Shown: positions 17,669-28,050 of the stretch, piece after piece
Position numbering within the stretch: position 1 is the first letter of the stretch
Layout of the letters: each line of letters starts with the position of its first letter
Translations under genes and position numbers: made by a program
Origin: Photorhabdus laumondii subsp. laumondii
GTDB lineage: Bacteria; Pseudomonadota; Gammaproteobacteria; Enterobacterales; Enterobacteriaceae
Direction of reading: 5' to 3'
DNA length: 64,000 nucleotides
NCBI RefSeq assembly: GCF_003343245.1
Contig: NZ_CP024901.1
Span: 2,294,001-2,358,000 of the forward strand
The notes under the pieces: generated by a model
Databases searched by the model: none
Seen by the model: only the letters and a program-made list of their open reading frames with translations
Told to the model about the DNA's origin: nothing

Positions 17669-18372
17669 TACAATTCCCCCGGTGCGGCCAGCCGGCACAA
17701 CTCATGCCAGCGGGTGGCCAAACTAGCATCTAAATCGCCTTCATCTGCACTGATTTTGCAACCACCAGGATGCAGTTTGTTATCTGCCAGTAAGCGCCAG
17801 CCGTGTAGTGAGAGCGTATTGCCTAATTGTTGTTCAACCATTGGCATATCTCGTGGATGAACCCGCAATTGGGGTTTACCACTCAACATCGGCTCCTGTT
17901 GAATAAATTCACGGATCTGATTGAGCAGGGCAGTGCCATCACAAATCGCAGGCTGACCTAAGATCTGTTTTGCAGCGGTCAGTGACAGTTGCATCAAGCG
18001 GGAGGCAATGATCGTGTCAAGCCCTTCGAGTGAATGCTGGAAATCGGCCAGCAGATTTTGCCACTGCTCGGTGATAGGTTGCTGCTGCTGAATAGCCTCT
18101 TTTCGCCCCTGTTCCAGACCAGCCTCTAAGCCAGCTTGGTAACCTTGTTCATAACCTTGCGCTTGACCCTCGGTAAATCCCTGTTCATGGCCTGTCTGCC
18201 GTGCCTGTTCTTTCAGATTATCCAGCATTGCCGCTTGTTCAAGGATTTCATTACGCTCTGACTCTTCCTGTGAGTCATCAACGGGCTCGGGTTTGGCCCG
18301 TAGTTTTTCCCACTGTGTGAGCTCGTTTGGTTTCCAGGGTTGCCAGTCAGCATGGTTTAACTTATCAGACAT
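17668..18372 (-). CDS. fliH: Flagellar export regulator FliH
   Basis: 234 residues from the ATG at 18372 ([13 protein letters not shown]), overlapping the fliG stop by 8 bp. FliH dimers hold FliI and dock it on FliN. Seen: N-terminal Trp-containing FliN-binding segment ([12 protein letters not shown]), then a GxxxG heptad-like stretch ([21 protein letters not shown]) characteristic of FliH, and the C-terminal FliI-binding region (LTAAKQILG ... [14 protein letters not shown]). An upstream in-frame ATG adds six atypical residues. Confidence 0.95.
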   Translation of the reverse strand: MSDKLNHADWQPWKPNELTQWEKLRAKPEPVDDSQEESERNEILEQAAMLDNLKEQARQTGHEQGFTEGQAQGYEQGYQAGLEAGLEQGRKEAIQQQQPITEQWQNLLADFQHSLEGLDTIIASRLMQLSLTAAKQILGQPAICDGTALLNQIREFIQQEPMLSGKPQLRVHPRDMPMVEQQLGNTLSLHGWRLLADNKLHPGGCKISADEGDLDASLATRWHELCRLAAPGEL

Positions 18373-19357
18373 AGCTATCGTCGCCACCATTTAGGATAAT
18401 CTCACCGCTTTCTGCCAGACGGCGAACAATAAGCAGAATCGCTTTCTGTTCGTTCTCCACTTGCGACATCCGCACCGGACCACGGTTTGCCAGGTCATCG
18501 CGCATAATCTCTGCGGCACGTTGAGACATATTGTTGAGGAAATGATCGCGTAGTTGCTGGTTGCAGCCTTTCAGTGCAATGAGCAGGGAGTCAGTGGTGA
18601 TTTCCTGCAACAGACGCTGGATACTGCGGTCATCCACATCGATAAGGTTTTCGAACAGGAACATTTCATCGATGATTTTTTGCGCCAGTTCGTTATCGTA
18701 GGCACGCATGGCTTCGATAACATTCTCTTCCTGCTGACTTTTCATCAGGTTGATAATTTCAGCCGCAGTACGAACGCCACCCATTTTGCTACGTTTGAGA
18801 TTTTGGCCGTCTAACAGGTTATTGAGTACTTCTGTCAGTTCAGCCAGTGCCGCCGGCTGTACACCCCCGAAAGTCGCGATACGTAGCATGATGTCGTTGC
18901 GTAATTTGTCATCAAACAGCGCAAGGATATCGGCTGCTTGTCCGCGATTTAAATGAACCAGAATGGTGGCGATAATCTGTGGATGCTCTTCACGGATCAT
19001 ATCGGCTGCCATTTGAGGTTCCATAAAGTTGAGGGTCTCAATACCGGTGGTGGTTTCACGGGATTCGAGAATATCCTCAAGCAGACTGGAAGCGCGTTCT
19101 TCTCCTAGCGCTTTAATTAACACCGAACGCAAATAGTCACTGGCATTGATACTCAGTGCCGCATACTGGCCGGCATCTTCTTCAAACTCTGCCAAGACAT
19201 CCACCAGTTGCTGGTTAGAAATTTGGCGCATACCTGCCATTGTGATACTGAGTTGCTGGACTTCCCTGGAGTTCAGGTGTTTAAACACCTCGGCCGCTTG
19301 ATCTTCTCCCAGGGTCATTAACATGACGGCGCTTTTTTCTGTTCCGTTCAGGCTCAT
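18365..19357 (-). CDS. fliG: Flagellar motor switch protein FliG
   Basis: 330 residues, typical length. FliG is the rotor protein that meets the stator MotA. Seen: [26 protein letters not shown] at the N-terminus, the middle [13 protein letters not shown] motif, and the C-terminal torque helix with its charged residues ([24 protein letters not shown]). It overlaps fliF by 4 bp at its start. Confidence 0.97.
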   Translation of the reverse strand: MSLNGTEKSAVMLMTLGEDQAAEVFKHLNSREVQQLSITMAGMRQISNQQLVDVLAEFEEDAGQYAALSINASDYLRSVLIKALGEERASSLLEDILESRETTTGIETLNFMEPQMAADMIREEHPQIIATILVHLNRGQAADILALFDDKLRNDIMLRIATFGGVQPAALAELTEVLNNLLDGQNLKRSKMGGVRTAAEIINLMKSQQEENVIEAMRAYDNELAQKIIDEMFLFENLIDVDDRSIQRLLQEITTDSLLIALKGCNQQLRDHFLNNMSQRAAEIMRDDLANRGPVRMSQVENEQKAILLIVRRLAESGEIILNGGDDSYV

Positions 19358-21057
19358 TGTTCGTTACTCATCCATTGACGGATCACCAGCGCCACTACGC
19401 GAGGATCTTTTTCTGCCAGCTCACGAATGCGTTGGCTTTGAATTTCAGCACTGACTCGTTGACGTGTCAGTTTCTGGCGCGTTTTTTCATCCATTTCCGC
19501 ACTCGATTCAGTCACTTGTCTTTTCTGAACTTTCTGTGCGTCGAGGGCGGCTTTTTCTGCGGCGCGTTTTTTGGCAAGTTGAGGCACCACCATTTTGCGC
19601 CACAGCAGCCATGCCACCAGAATCAATAGCAGGTAGCGGCCAAAATCGAAGGCTTTTTCTAACAGAACCGGGTTCTGCCAGACAGGAATAACCTCGATAT
19701 TTTCTTTGCTTTCAGTAAATGGTGTATTAACCACATTCAAGCTGTCGCCACGCTCTTTAGAAAAGCCCATCGCTTCTCTGGTCAGCGCTTCTATTTTTGT
19801 CAATTGCTCAGGGGTTAGGGCCTGAGTTTCCGGGCCATTTTTGCCTTCTACCGTGACATAATTGACGACAACGGCGACGGATAAGCGTTCAACACCACCG
19901 GCTTGTTGTTGCACATGGCGAATAGTCCGGTCCACTTCATAGTTTGTGGTTTCATCACGGCGGTTATTGCGATTACTGTTAACCGTGCGCTCATTACTGT
20001 TACCGGCGGATGATGCTTTCTTATCGCTCTTGTCGTTTTTATTGTTCTCTTTGGTGTTTGGTTTATCAATCGGCGCACTCGGTGGTGAGCTCGGTTGATT
20101 GGAAAGCGCACCGGGAATACCGCCAACCTGAGGGCCGCCACTCTGCTCACTTTCACTCAACTGTTTTGAGCGAACCGCAGCCTGATTCGGGGGTTGGTTA
20201 GGTTTATATTCTTCTGCCGTCTCTTCACGGCGTGAAAAATCCACCTGCGCTGTCACCTGTGCGTGAACGTTACCACGACCGACAACCGGGGTTAGAATCG
20301 TTTCGATACGATGCTGGAAGCGATTTTCCACTTCCTGAATGTATTTCAGTTGACTGGTATTGAGATCGCGTCCGGTCGCATCGGCTTGTGTCAATAGACG
20401 TCCGGTCTGATCAACGATGGTGACATTGCCCGGTGGTAAGCCAGCGACACTGCTGGAAACCATATGGACGATGGCGTTTATCTGGCCTTCATCCAAGGTA
20501 CGACCTTGCAGTAATCCAACCGTAACGGAAGCTGAGGGCGATTTCTGTTCACGGACAAACAGCGAGGGTTTGGGAAGTGCCAGATGAACACGAGCATTTT
20601 GCACTGGCCCTAAAGATTCAATGGTGCGTGACAGTTCACCTTCCAATGCTCTTTGGTAGTTAACCTGCTCACTAAATTGGCTGATGCCAAACTTTTCTTT
20701 ATCGAGTAGTTCGAATCCCGCAGCCCCACCTTTGGGCAACCCTTGTTGTGCCAATCTTAGCCGTGTCTCATGCACCTGCTCGGCAGGGATCATGATCGCA
20801 GCGCCATTTTCGGCAAAACGGTAAGGGATATTTAATTGGGTTAATTGGGTGACAATATCGCCACCATCTTTATCGCTCAGATTACTGTAAAGCACCCGAT
20901 AATCGGGGCTGCGTAACCACAGGAAAAGGGCAATGACAATCGCAACGGCTGCGCTGCCGGCAACTAATAATGGCACTTTAGGATCAGCTTTTATCTGGTT
21001 AATGATAGCACTGAAACCTTTAGTTTGATTTTCAACGTCGGTTGTTGCGGCACTCAT
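19354..21057 (-). CDS. fliF: Flagellar MS-ring protein FliF
   Basis: 567 residues with transmembrane helices near each end (about residues 33-50 and 460-478). FliF builds the MS ring and export-gate housing. Seen: [20 protein letters not shown], the ring-building motif region [33 protein letters not shown], a low-complexity [19 protein letters not shown] linker, and the C-terminal FliG-binding tail ([21 protein letters not shown]). It is the first gene of the fliFGHIJK run and diverges from fliE with 285 bp between, where both promoters must lie; I could not pick out the FlhDC boxes by eye. Confidence 0.97.
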   Translation of the reverse strand: MSAATTDVENQTKGFSAIINQIKADPKVPLLVAGSAAVAIVIALFLWLRSPDYRVLYSNLSDKDGGDIVTQLTQLNIPYRFAENGAAIMIPAEQVHETRLRLAQQGLPKGGAAGFELLDKEKFGISQFSEQVNYQRALEGELSRTIESLGPVQNARVHLALPKPSLFVREQKSPSASVTVGLLQGRTLDEGQINAIVHMVSSSVAGLPPGNVTIVDQTGRLLTQADATGRDLNTSQLKYIQEVENRFQHRIETILTPVVGRGNVHAQVTAQVDFSRREETAEEYKPNQPPNQAAVRSKQLSESEQSGGPQVGGIPGALSNQPSSPPSAPIDKPNTKENNKNDKSDKKASSAGNSNERTVNSNRNNRRDETTNYEVDRTIRHVQQQAGGVERLSVAVVVNYVTVEGKNGPETQALTPEQLTKIEALTREAMGFSKERGDSLNVVNTPFTESKENIEVIPVWQNPVLLEKAFDFGRYLLLILVAWLLWRKMVVPQLAKKRAAEKAALDAQKVQKRQVTESSAEMDEKTRQKLTRQRVSAEIQSQRIRELAEKDPRVVALVIRQWMSNEQ

Positions 21058-21342
21058 AGACGATCCTTGCCTTGCTGTTCAACATGAATACTAAAAGCGT
21101 GGCGTAACAAAACAGACTCCCCATACGCAAGCGAAAAAATTCTTCCTATTTTCAGTTTTGTCATTATTCGCTGTTCACTCATCTTTTAATGGCACAATAA
21201 GCCCTGACTTTTTACTTTAATTACCCGCTTTAGATCGAGAGGGCTATGTTAGGGTGGCAGTCTAAAAATATGCCGTATATTACTTTGGGTTAATATGGCA
21301 TTGAATGGCGTAGGTTATAGGGTGGTTTAACACGAGGTTTTT

Positions 21343-21654
21343 ATGTCAATTCAGGCAATTGAAAGCGTGCTGCAACTGATGCAAGCTCAGGCATTACAGG
21401 CAGCCAGTATCGCAAAACCACTACCGTTGCAGAGTGGATTTGCCAGTCAACTGATGGCGGCTGTGGGTAAAATTAATCAAACACGTTTGAATGCCACAAA
21501 ACGAGCTCAGGATTTTACACTGGGTGTACCCGGTGTTGAATTGAATGATGTAATGGTGGAGATGCAGAAATCCAGTATTGCTTTGCAAATAGGCGTTCAG
21601 GCAAAAAATAAGCTAACGGCTTCTTATCAGGAGATTATGAATATGCAGGTGTAG
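21343..21654 (+). CDS. fliE: Flagellar MS-ring/rod junction protein FliE
   Basis: 103 residues, the standard size. FliE links the MS ring to the rod and is the first exported rod protein. Seen: MSIQAIESVLQLMQAQALQAAS and the conserved C-terminal ELNDVMVEMQKSSIALQIGVQAKNKLTASYQEIMNMQV. It is transcribed away from fliF. An ACGAGG precedes the ATG. Confidence 0.96.
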   Translation: MSIQAIESVLQLMQAQALQAASIAKPLPLQSGFASQLMAAVGKINQTRLNATKRAQDFTLGVPGVELNDVMVEMQKSSIALQIGVQAKNKLTASYQEIMNMQV

Positions 21655-22251
21655 GTATGTTAATTTATTGATGTCTATCGTTAATAAGAGAGATCGCGAG
21701 TGTCGTGGATAAATTCCGCGGCGCTGCAAACAGGATATTCCATCGGTTTTATTTCTGGTCTTTTGTGTTGAGAGGCAATCCATAGCTTCATACTGAGATT
21801 GCATTTCTGTCCACATTTCAGTACTGCCCATTTTGTTACAATCAGCCCCTTTTAGCGGATGAAGTTTTCAACTCGGAGCGTTCATATCATCTGGTTTTTT
21901 AGCCGTGTTTATTGTGGTTAACTGAATTTACAACTTTACCGTATGTTTTGGTTGAATGTTTGTTGTAGTTAGCGATTTAATTAAATATTGTAAAACTCAT
22001 AGTCAATAAAATATTTAAGGTGTCACGGTTTCGAATAATAATTTTCAACTCTAATTTCTGAGGTTAATGCTAATTTATTGATAAGTATCAAAAAACGATA
22101 AGGAGAATGAGCGGTATATCCTGTTATAATTGAATCTTAAGTTTTATGCCGGTTGCATTAATTCATAAAAATTTACTGAATGTTTAATAATAAATTGAAA
22201 GTTAAATCATGTGGTTTAATTTTTAATTATTTATAGATATAAGGAAATAAT
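21655..22251. other. Gene-free stretch between fliE and the DUF2829 gene
   Basis: About 600 AT-rich bases. A minus-strand frame at 21831-21613 has a possible ribosome site but no family resemblance, so I do not call it. No strong hairpin or repeat seen. The promoter of the 22252 gene should lie at its right end; AAGGA occurs a few bases before that ATG. Confidence 0.45.
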
Positions 22252-23064
22252 ATGTCTGAGGTTATTAAGCTTGAAAATGAATGCCAGTTTGATCCTAAGC
22301 AATATGAATGTCATAGTGTTGTCGCTCCGGTTGGTTCTTTTTCTTGGGCCCTGATTCAATTAAAGCTACGTAAGCTTGTCGCTCGTTCTGTTTGGCGCGA
22401 TAAAAAGATGTATTTGGCTATTACCCCTCGTGTGAATGATTTAACAGTGGAAGAAGGCAGTGCTTACGTTGTTGATGGTGTCGCCGTTGGCACTAAATAT
22501 GATTATTTGACGCATATTGATCTGCGTAATGAGCATGGCAATTTTGTACCGTGGCAGCCAACGCAAGAAGATATGATGGCTTGTGATTGGGAATTTGTGG
22601 GAGAAAAACCAGTTAAACCTAAGCCGCATATTGAACCTGCGTATCAACTGAAAGCAAGGTTAACTGTTGGTAAAGCCTCTAGTATGAAAACCGAATATTT
22701 TGGTTACGCTAATAAACTTAATTATTCACTTGGATATAGCATGGGAAAATGGGAAGAAATCAGTAATAATACATTGCTCCTAAAAAATATTATAGAATTC
22801 GATGTAGCTCATACAGCTAGCACTCCTCCAAATTGTTTTGTTATTCATGTAGAAGATAATTCCAGTAAAATCAAGGAACAATTTGGTTCAAAAAGATTAA
22901 TTGTAAAATGCTTAGGTAAAGAATATGATTTAGGGGTAGCTGAAACAAAATATTTATTGACTCTTTTGTATACTAAAACTGATGACTCATCAGAATTAGA
23001 AGCGTTATTTGTTGAATCAGTCGGTAAGACACTAGAAATTGAATTGAATTTCTTTGATGAATAA
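22252..23064 (+). CDS. DUF2829 (Tad2-like) domain protein with unknown C-terminal domain
   Basis: 270 residues. Residues about 28-116 match the DUF2829 pattern: FSWALIQLKLRKLVARSVWRD, MYLAITP, YLTHIDLRNEHGNFVPW and the diagnostic TQEDMMACDWEFV. This family includes phage Tad2, a sponge that sequesters the signal molecule of Thoeris defence. Here the domain is followed, after a Pro/Lys linker (EKPVKPKPHIEP), by about 145 residues I do not recognise. The gene stands alone between flagellar genes with no phage genes beside it, and its AT-rich flanks suggest insertion. A ligand-binding role is inference; no cognate defence system is in the window. Confidence 0.7.
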   Translation: MSEVIKLENECQFDPKQYECHSVVAPVGSFSWALIQLKLRKLVARSVWRDKKMYLAITPRVNDLTVEEGSAYVVDGVAVGTKYDYLTHIDLRNEHGNFVPWQPTQEDMMACDWEFVGEKPVKPKPHIEPAYQLKARLTVGKASSMKTEYFGYANKLNYSLGYSMGKWEEISNNTLLLKNIIEFDVAHTASTPPNCFVIHVEDNSSKIKEQFGSKRLIVKCLGKEYDLGVAETKYLLTLLYTKTDDSSELEALFVESVGKTLEIELNFFDE

Positions 23065-23117
23065 TTGAAATTGGTAGATTAACATATCCTTCAATTATCA
23101 TATTATATTAAAACATC

Positions 23118-23150
23118 AAGGTTGCGCTCCGGCGTGGCCTTTTTGTTTTT
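23118..23150 (+). terminator. Terminator after the DUF2829 gene
   Basis: A 9-bp stem AAGGTTGCG / CGTGGCCTT (with G-T pairs) is followed by TTTTTGTTTTT. The same sequence type (CAAGGCTGCG...GCCTTTTTT) ends the toxin-antitoxin unit at 53745 and recurs at 52841. Confidence 0.7.
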
Positions 23151-23465
23151 CACAATCAACTGAAATCACAGGGCTGCATATAAAAGCTTATTAATACCCG
23201 TTGATCAATGATGGGAGTGGAATATGAAAATGAAGGGCAAGCTTGAGTAGAGCGGGATATTACAAGGTTTTAAAGATGCTTAGTATCATTTTAGTCAGAA
23301 ATGTAAAATACTTTTCATTGGTGTATGAAATATTGAGAATGAAAAGCCGAACACTATTTAATTGCCAAGACTCCTTATAATCTGAATTGAAATCAATACA
23401 TCCTAAACCAAGCTCACAAAACGGGTAAATAATGGTGATGAGAGTACATCACCTTTATTTCTCAA
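23151..23465. other. Gene-free stretch downstream of fliT
   Basis: About 315 bp between the terminator and the fliT stop. No frame with family resemblance and no repeat. The region holds only very short frames. Confidence 0.4.
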
Positions 23466-23843
23466 TTACTTTTGCTCCGTAGAGTTCATAAGGGTATTAT
23501 GATAGGGTTCAACAGGGAATTGGCCGTAGCTATCATTTAATAATTGCTGTTGGCTTGCTTGTTTGATGAGTTTACTTAATTCATCAAGTCTTTTCTGTAG
23601 TAGTTTTTTAATCTCATTTTCATTATCTAAAATTATTTGCAAAATGTTGGTCATTTTTTGCTGTAACGAAAGAGAAGTCGTCGATGATATTGAAGAATGG
23701 CTGATCACTTCTACTGCTTTGAGGTAGGTGATTTCCATATCAACAAGTTCATCCCATTTTTCATTTTTAGCTAAATTAAGCATTTGCTCACTTAAACTTA
23801 GGATCCGTTGGTAAGCTGACAAAAGATCCATTTTATTATCCAT
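23466..23843 (-). CDS. fliT: Flagellar chaperone FliT
   Basis: 125 residues from the ATG at 23843 (MDNKMDLLSAYQ), whose first base overlaps the fliS stop (TAATG); an upstream start would add 16 odd residues. FliT is the export chaperone of the cap protein FliD and, in enterics, an anti-FlhDC factor. Seen: an all-helical protein with ILSLSEQMLNLAKNEKWDELVDME, the FliT helical core. It is the last gene of fliDST. Confidence 0.9.
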   Translation of the reverse strand: MDNKMDLLSAYQRILSLSEQMLNLAKNEKWDELVDMEITYLKAVEVISHSSISSTTSLSLQQKMTNILQIILDNENEIKKLLQKRLDELSKLIKQASQQQLLNDSYGQFPVEPYHNTLMNSTEQK

Positions 23844-24253
23844 TAAACAATATCCTGACTGGCGTTGTAATGAGGGCCAATTTGCCGCCAAGCATCTGAA
23901 ATCTCGGTGAGTAACTTTATTACTTCGGTAATGGCTGGCTCATCATTGCGTAAATTAGCGTAGAGTAAACGTTGGGTCATATAGTCGTAAAGGGAAGCGA
24001 GATTGTGTGCCAGCTCTCCACCTTTTTCATTATCTAACCCTTGTTTGAGGCCATTATCGATGATATTGATCGCTTTGGAAATAGCTGCGCCTTTTTCCGC
24101 GATATTACCTTGTTCCATCAGAATAATTGCTCGACGTAGGGCGCTAAGCGCCCCGTTGAACAAAATCTGAATCAACTGATAGGGGGAGGCGTTCATAATT
24201 TCGCTCTCCACATCTATCTGGGCATATAATTGACTTGCCGAACGTTGATACAT
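23843..24253 (-). CDS. fliS: Flagellin chaperone FliS
   Basis: 136 residues, standard length. FliS binds the C-terminus of flagellin and prevents its polymerisation in the cytoplasm. Seen: ASQLYAQIDVESEIMNASPYQLIQILFNGALSALRRA, and DYMTQRLLYANLRNDEPAITEVIKLLTEI, both highly conserved. It follows fliD by 12 bp. Confidence 0.96.
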   Translation of the reverse strand: MYQRSASQLYAQIDVESEIMNASPYQLIQILFNGALSALRRAIILMEQGNIAEKGAAISKAINIIDNGLKQGLDNEKGGELAHNLASLYDYMTQRLLYANLRNDEPAITEVIKLLTEISDAWRQIGPHYNASQDIV

Positions 24254-24265
24254 AATTTCCTTTAA

Positions 24266-25687
24266 TTATCTTATTTTCTGTAATTGTGATAGGAAGTTAC
24301 CGGTGTTTCCCAAGGAAGAGACCATTTTATCCAGTTGTGAAAATTGGCGTTTATAACGTTCAATTGTTTCGTTAATATTCTGTTTAGTCCTGTCTACTTG
24401 TTGATCAAGGGTTTTTAGACGCTTGTTAATACCATCAGTAGCGGTAGCTAAGGTACCTTCATGGCTATCCAGAGCATCTTTTAATAGCTTATGTGTCTGA
24501 GTGGCAAAACCCGTTTTTTTACCGTCACCCATAAAGAACGCTTTCACATTAGTCGGCTTTTCTTTTAGATTTTTTTCCAGTTTTTCGTTATCAATTTCCA
24601 GCTTACCGTCAGGCTTTTGTTTAATGCCCAGCTTATTCAGGGTTGGAATATCATTAGCCGCCTGAGAGCTGAAAATCTGGCTTCTTAGCTGGTTCTGTAT
24701 TCCGCGTAATGTGCTGTCACCTAATAAAGCACCATTATCTTTCGACGGTTCTTCACCCTGTTTTACTGGCTTAAATTTGGTCAGTGAATCAAATGTCGTT
24801 TGTAATTCATTATAAGCATCAACCCAATTTTTAATCGCCTCTTTCATCGGCTCAATATCACGGGATATAACCAGTATTTCTGGCTTATGTTCCCCTGGTT
24901 TATCTTTATCCTCGGTCGTTTTTTTCAGATCCAGTTTAACGCCTTCGGGTGCATCGGTAATATGGTTTGTCTGACGCTCAATTGGGATTTTGTTGACGGT
25001 CAATTTCGCATTTTTCGCTTCAACCGTTTGAGTGAGTTTACTCGTTGTACCTGGATAGTTTAGCAACTCGCTAAGTTTGTTATCACCTTCAACCTTGATG
25101 GTCATCACCGATTCAGTGCCCGCTTTTTTAGCCGTCAGCACTAAATAGTTTTCGCCATCTTTGGCTTTAATAATACTGGCGTTGACATTACCTTCCTGTT
25201 TATTAATCGCATCACGGATCTCAATAATCGATGTTTGTCCGTCTGTCAGCTCGATTTTCATCGGCTTTTTTTCGCCAGGCTGAGTAATGGTAATTGTCCG
25301 GGTTTTACCTTCACCCAAAGATTCACCCAGATACTCTTTGATATTACTGACTTTTTCTGTCTGTAATGATTGTGCCTGTGCCAATTGTTTAACTTCAATA
25401 CTGTAGTTACCTGGGCTGGCTTTAGAATCAGTACTGGCAACGAATGCATCATGTTTTTCGCTGGCAGTGGTTGTGTTAAGTTTATCGAACTTTTTCAGTG
25501 ATTCAGATGCGGTTTCCAGTTTTTCTAAACTGCCTTTTAATGTACCAAAAGCGGTTAGCTTACCTTTATAACTGGTTTGTTGCTGTGCCAGCGGTACTAA
25601 ACGTTTTTGTTCTGCTGCCTGAAGTTTATCCAATATAGAGCCCAGATCCATCCCCGACCCGGCGCCTAATGAAGAAATGCTAGCCAT
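24266..25687 (-). CDS. fliD: Flagellar filament cap protein FliD
   Basis: 473 residues. FliD pentamers cap the filament and fold incoming flagellin. Seen: N-terminal ASISSLGAGSGMDLGSILDKLQAAEQKRL, a variable middle, and the C-terminal coiled region (INKRLKTLDQQVDRTKQNINETIERYKRQFSQLDKMVSSLG...FLSQL) that packs with filament D0. It is preceded by a sigma-28-type promoter at 25726-25752. Confidence 0.96.
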   Translation of the reverse strand: MASISSLGAGSGMDLGSILDKLQAAEQKRLVPLAQQQTSYKGKLTAFGTLKGSLEKLETASESLKKFDKLNTTTASEKHDAFVASTDSKASPGNYSIEVKQLAQAQSLQTEKVSNIKEYLGESLGEGKTRTITITQPGEKKPMKIELTDGQTSIIEIRDAINKQEGNVNASIIKAKDGENYLVLTAKKAGTESVMTIKVEGDNKLSELLNYPGTTSKLTQTVEAKNAKLTVNKIPIERQTNHITDAPEGVKLDLKKTTEDKDKPGEHKPEILVISRDIEPMKEAIKNWVDAYNELQTTFDSLTKFKPVKQGEEPSKDNGALLGDSTLRGIQNQLRSQIFSSQAANDIPTLNKLGIKQKPDGKLEIDNEKLEKNLKEKPTNVKAFFMGDGKKTGFATQTHKLLKDALDSHEGTLATATDGINKRLKTLDQQVDRTKQNINETIERYKRQFSQLDKMVSSLGNTGNFLSQLQKIR

Positions 25688-25725
25688 TTATTGACTCCTT
25701 TATTAGTAAAGCTTTATTGAACCGG

Positions 25726-25752
25726 TTATCGGTAAGTTTTTGGAAAAGTTTA
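25726..25752 (-). promoter_or_regulatory. Sigma-28 (FliA) promoter of fliDST
   Basis: On the minus strand TAAA, 15 nt, ACCGATAA, one base off the class 3 flagellar consensus TAAA-N15-GCCGATAA. It lies 39 bp upstream of the fliD start. Confidence 0.8.
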
Positions 25753-25857
25753 CTAATAAAAATAATTTTTCTATGGTAGGAATAGTCGTGAAGAACCGAC
25801 GCTGTTTGGCTTATCAGTGCAGCGTGATAAAAAAGAAAAAGTTTTTTCAAGAAAAAT

Positions 25858-25884
25858 TAAAGGTTCTTTGAGGAGCGCCGATAA
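25858..25884 (+). promoter_or_regulatory. Sigma-28 (FliA) promoter of fliC
   Basis: TAAAGGTT, 11 nt, GCCGATAA. The -10 is a perfect match and the -35 nearly so to the class 3 consensus. It lies 77 bp upstream of the fliC ATG, leaving a typical 5' leader. Confidence 0.9.
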
Positions 25885-25961
25885 AACTGTTGGCGGTGAT
25901 GAACACCGTGGGTAAAACCCAAACTTATATATCGACTTGATTTTAAAAAGGAACTCTAACT

Positions 25962-27029
25962 ATGGCACAAGTCATCAACACCAACAGCCTGTCCCTGCTG
26001 ACTCAGAATAACTTGAATAGATCCCAGGGTACTTTGGGTAGCGCTATTGAGCGTCTATCTTCTGGTCTGCGTATCAACAGCGCGAAGGATGACGCGGCTG
26101 GTCAAGCGATCGCTAACCGTTTCACTGCAAATGTTAGAGGTTTGACTCAGGCAGCACGTAACGCTAATGACGGTATCTCTATTGCACAGACTACCGAAGG
26201 TGCACTGAACGAAATTAACACCAACTTACAACGTATTCGTGAACTGACTGTTCAGTCACAAAACGGCAGCAACTCTGAAAGTGATATCAAATCTATCCAG
26301 GAAGAAGTGACTCAGCGTTTAAAGGAAATTGATCGTATTTCTGAACAGACTCAGTTCAACGGTGTTCGTGTTTTGCGTGAAGATAGCAAAATGACCATTC
26401 AAGTTGGTGCTAATGATAACGAAGTTATCGACATCGATCTGAAAAAAATCGACAAAGAAGCTCTGAATCTGGGTAAATTTACTATTTCTGCGGAAGTTCC
26501 ACACGGAGAAGTAGTTAAACAGGTTGACGATGGTGCAGGTGGGAAGAAAAATATCGATCACACTGCCGACGCTAAAGTTAAGGGCCTGAAAAGTGTAGAA
26601 GTCTATGAAGCTCTTAAGGATGATGGTTCAGTTAATCCTGGTAAATATGTTGTCAAAGGTACTGACGATACAGATGGCAAAGTAAAATATTTCGAAGCCA
26701 CTATTACTAAAGAGGGTAAATTAACAGCAGATGCAGACATCACTGCTAAAGCATCAGAAAAGCCTCTAGAAACTTTGGACAGCGCTCTGGCACAAGTTGA
26801 CAGCCTGCGCAGTTCTTTGGGTGCTATCCAAAACCGTCTGGAATCTACCGTTAACAACCTGAACAACACCGTTAACAACTTGAGCGCTGCTCGTAGCCGT
26901 ATCGAAGATGCTGACTACGCGACCGAAGTGTCTAACATGAGCCGTGGTCAAATTCTGCAACAAGCGGGTACTGCGGTTCTGGCTCAGGCTAACCAAGTGC
27001 CTCAGAATGTAATGTCTCTGCTGCGTTAA
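25962..27029 (+). CDS. fliC: Flagellin FliC
   Basis: 355 residues. It is the filament subunit, exported through the gate encoded at 10-21 kb. Seen: conserved D0/D1 N-terminus ([44 protein letters not shown]), a short lysine/aspartate-rich variable domain at about residues 170-270, and the conserved C-terminus ([39 protein letters not shown] ... SLLR). It is smaller than E. coli FliC because the surface domain is reduced. Sigma-28 promoter upstream and a terminator downstream. Confidence 0.97.
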   Translation: MAQVINTNSLSLLTQNNLNRSQGTLGSAIERLSSGLRINSAKDDAAGQAIANRFTANVRGLTQAARNANDGISIAQTTEGALNEINTNLQRIRELTVQSQNGSNSESDIKSIQEEVTQRLKEIDRISEQTQFNGVRVLREDSKMTIQVGANDNEVIDIDLKKIDKEALNLGKFTISAEVPHGEVVKQVDDGAGGKKNIDHTADAKVKGLKSVEVYEALKDDGSVNPGKYVVKGTDDTDGKVKYFEATITKEGKLTADADITAKASEKPLETLDSALAQVDSLRSSLGAIQNRLESTVNNLNNTVNNLSAARSRIEDADYATEVSNMSRGQILQQAGTAVLAQANQVPQNVMSLLR

Positions 27030-27083
27030 TCGCTCAGCTAGGGCAATATGTGAACCTGATTCACATAAAAATCCAAACAAATC

Positions 27084-27112
27084 AAGGATCGGCTCGCCGG
27101 TCCTTCTTTTTT
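27084..27112 (+). terminator. Terminator of fliC
   Basis: Stem AAGGATCGG / CCGGTCCTT (one G-T pair) with a 4-nt loop, followed by CTTTTTT, 54 bp past the fliC stop. Confidence 0.85.
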
Positions 27113-27275
27113 AGGAGTTTATCAGGAACAGCCTAAAATTTGTGATACTATTAGGCAGACAATAAATTTCGCATAGGTGAAAAAGAAGTGTTTTTACTAC
27201 ATTGTTCAAACGATTGCCCTTGTTAGGGGATTGGATAATGATGGTTAGTCTCTTTTTCCAAAGGTGTCTGTTGTT

Positions 27276-27998
27276 GTGAGCGATTTGTATACCGCCGAAG
27301 GCGTGATGGACAAAAACAGCCTCTGGAAGCGCTACGTACCATTAGTTCGCCATGAAGCGTTAAGGCTACAAGTTAGGTTACCCGCGTGTGTGGAGCTGGA
27401 TGATCTACTTCAGGCCGGGGGAATCGGCTTACTAAATGCGGTGGAACGTTTTGATTCCTTACAAGGAACCGCGTTTACCACTTATGCGGTACAACGCATC
27501 AGGGGTGCAATGTTGGATGAGTTAAGGAGCCGTGATTGGGCTCCGCGTAGCGTGCGCCGTAATGCGCGCGAAGTGACGCACATCATCCGTAAACTTGAGC
27601 AAGACTTAGGCCGTCCAGCCAGTGAGCAGGAAGTTGCTAAAGAATTAAAGATTGATCTGGTAGAATATCGGCAGATACTGTTAGATACGAATAACAGTCA
27701 GTTGTTTTCGTATGATGAATGGCATGAAATGCATGGTGAAAGCTGTGAACCTGTCATTGAAGAGGGGCATGAAACTAATCCCTTACAACAATTGCTGGAA
27801 AGTGACGTTCGTCAACGGGTAATTGAAGCTATCGATTCGTTACCTGAACGAGAAAAAATGGTTCTGACGCTGTATTATCAGGAAGAACTTAATCTGAAAG
27901 AGATTGGCGCAGTACTTGAAGTCGGGGAGTCCCGTATAAGTCAGCTACACAGCCAGGCGATTAAACGCTTGCGGGCACGCTTAAATCCGGAAAAGTAA
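27276..27998 (+). CDS. fliA: Flagellar sigma factor FliA (sigma-28)
   Basis: 240 residues from a GTG at 27276 (reads SDLYTAEGVMDK), which matches E. coli FliA at its N-terminus; AAAGG lies 11 nt upstream. A GTG at 27264 would add four residues and cannot be excluded. FliA directs RNA polymerase to class 3 flagellar promoters such as those of fliC and fliD here. Seen: region 2 (LDDLLQAGGIGLLNAVERFD, FTTYAVQRIRGAMLDELRSRDW), region 3, and region 4 HTH (LNLKEIGAVLEVGESRISQLHSQAIKRL). Confidence 0.95.
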   Translation: MSDLYTAEGVMDKNSLWKRYVPLVRHEALRLQVRLPACVELDDLLQAGGIGLLNAVERFDSLQGTAFTTYAVQRIRGAMLDELRSRDWAPRSVRRNAREVTHIIRKLEQDLGRPASEQEVAKELKIDLVEYRQILLDTNNSQLFSYDEWHEMHGESCEPVIEEGHETNPLQQLLESDVRQRVIEAIDSLPEREKMVLTLYYQEELNLKEIGAVLEVGESRISQLHSQAIKRLRARLNPEK

Positions 27999-28050
27999 CT
28001 TTTTTGCTTATTTGTTTTTTGTTTAAGACTACACACAGGGCTTATCTCTT

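Noticed and set aside
21613..21831. Minus-strand frame of 72 codons overlapping the end of fliE
   Set aside because: It has a plausible start context but no family likeness, and it overlaps conserved fliE coding sequence.
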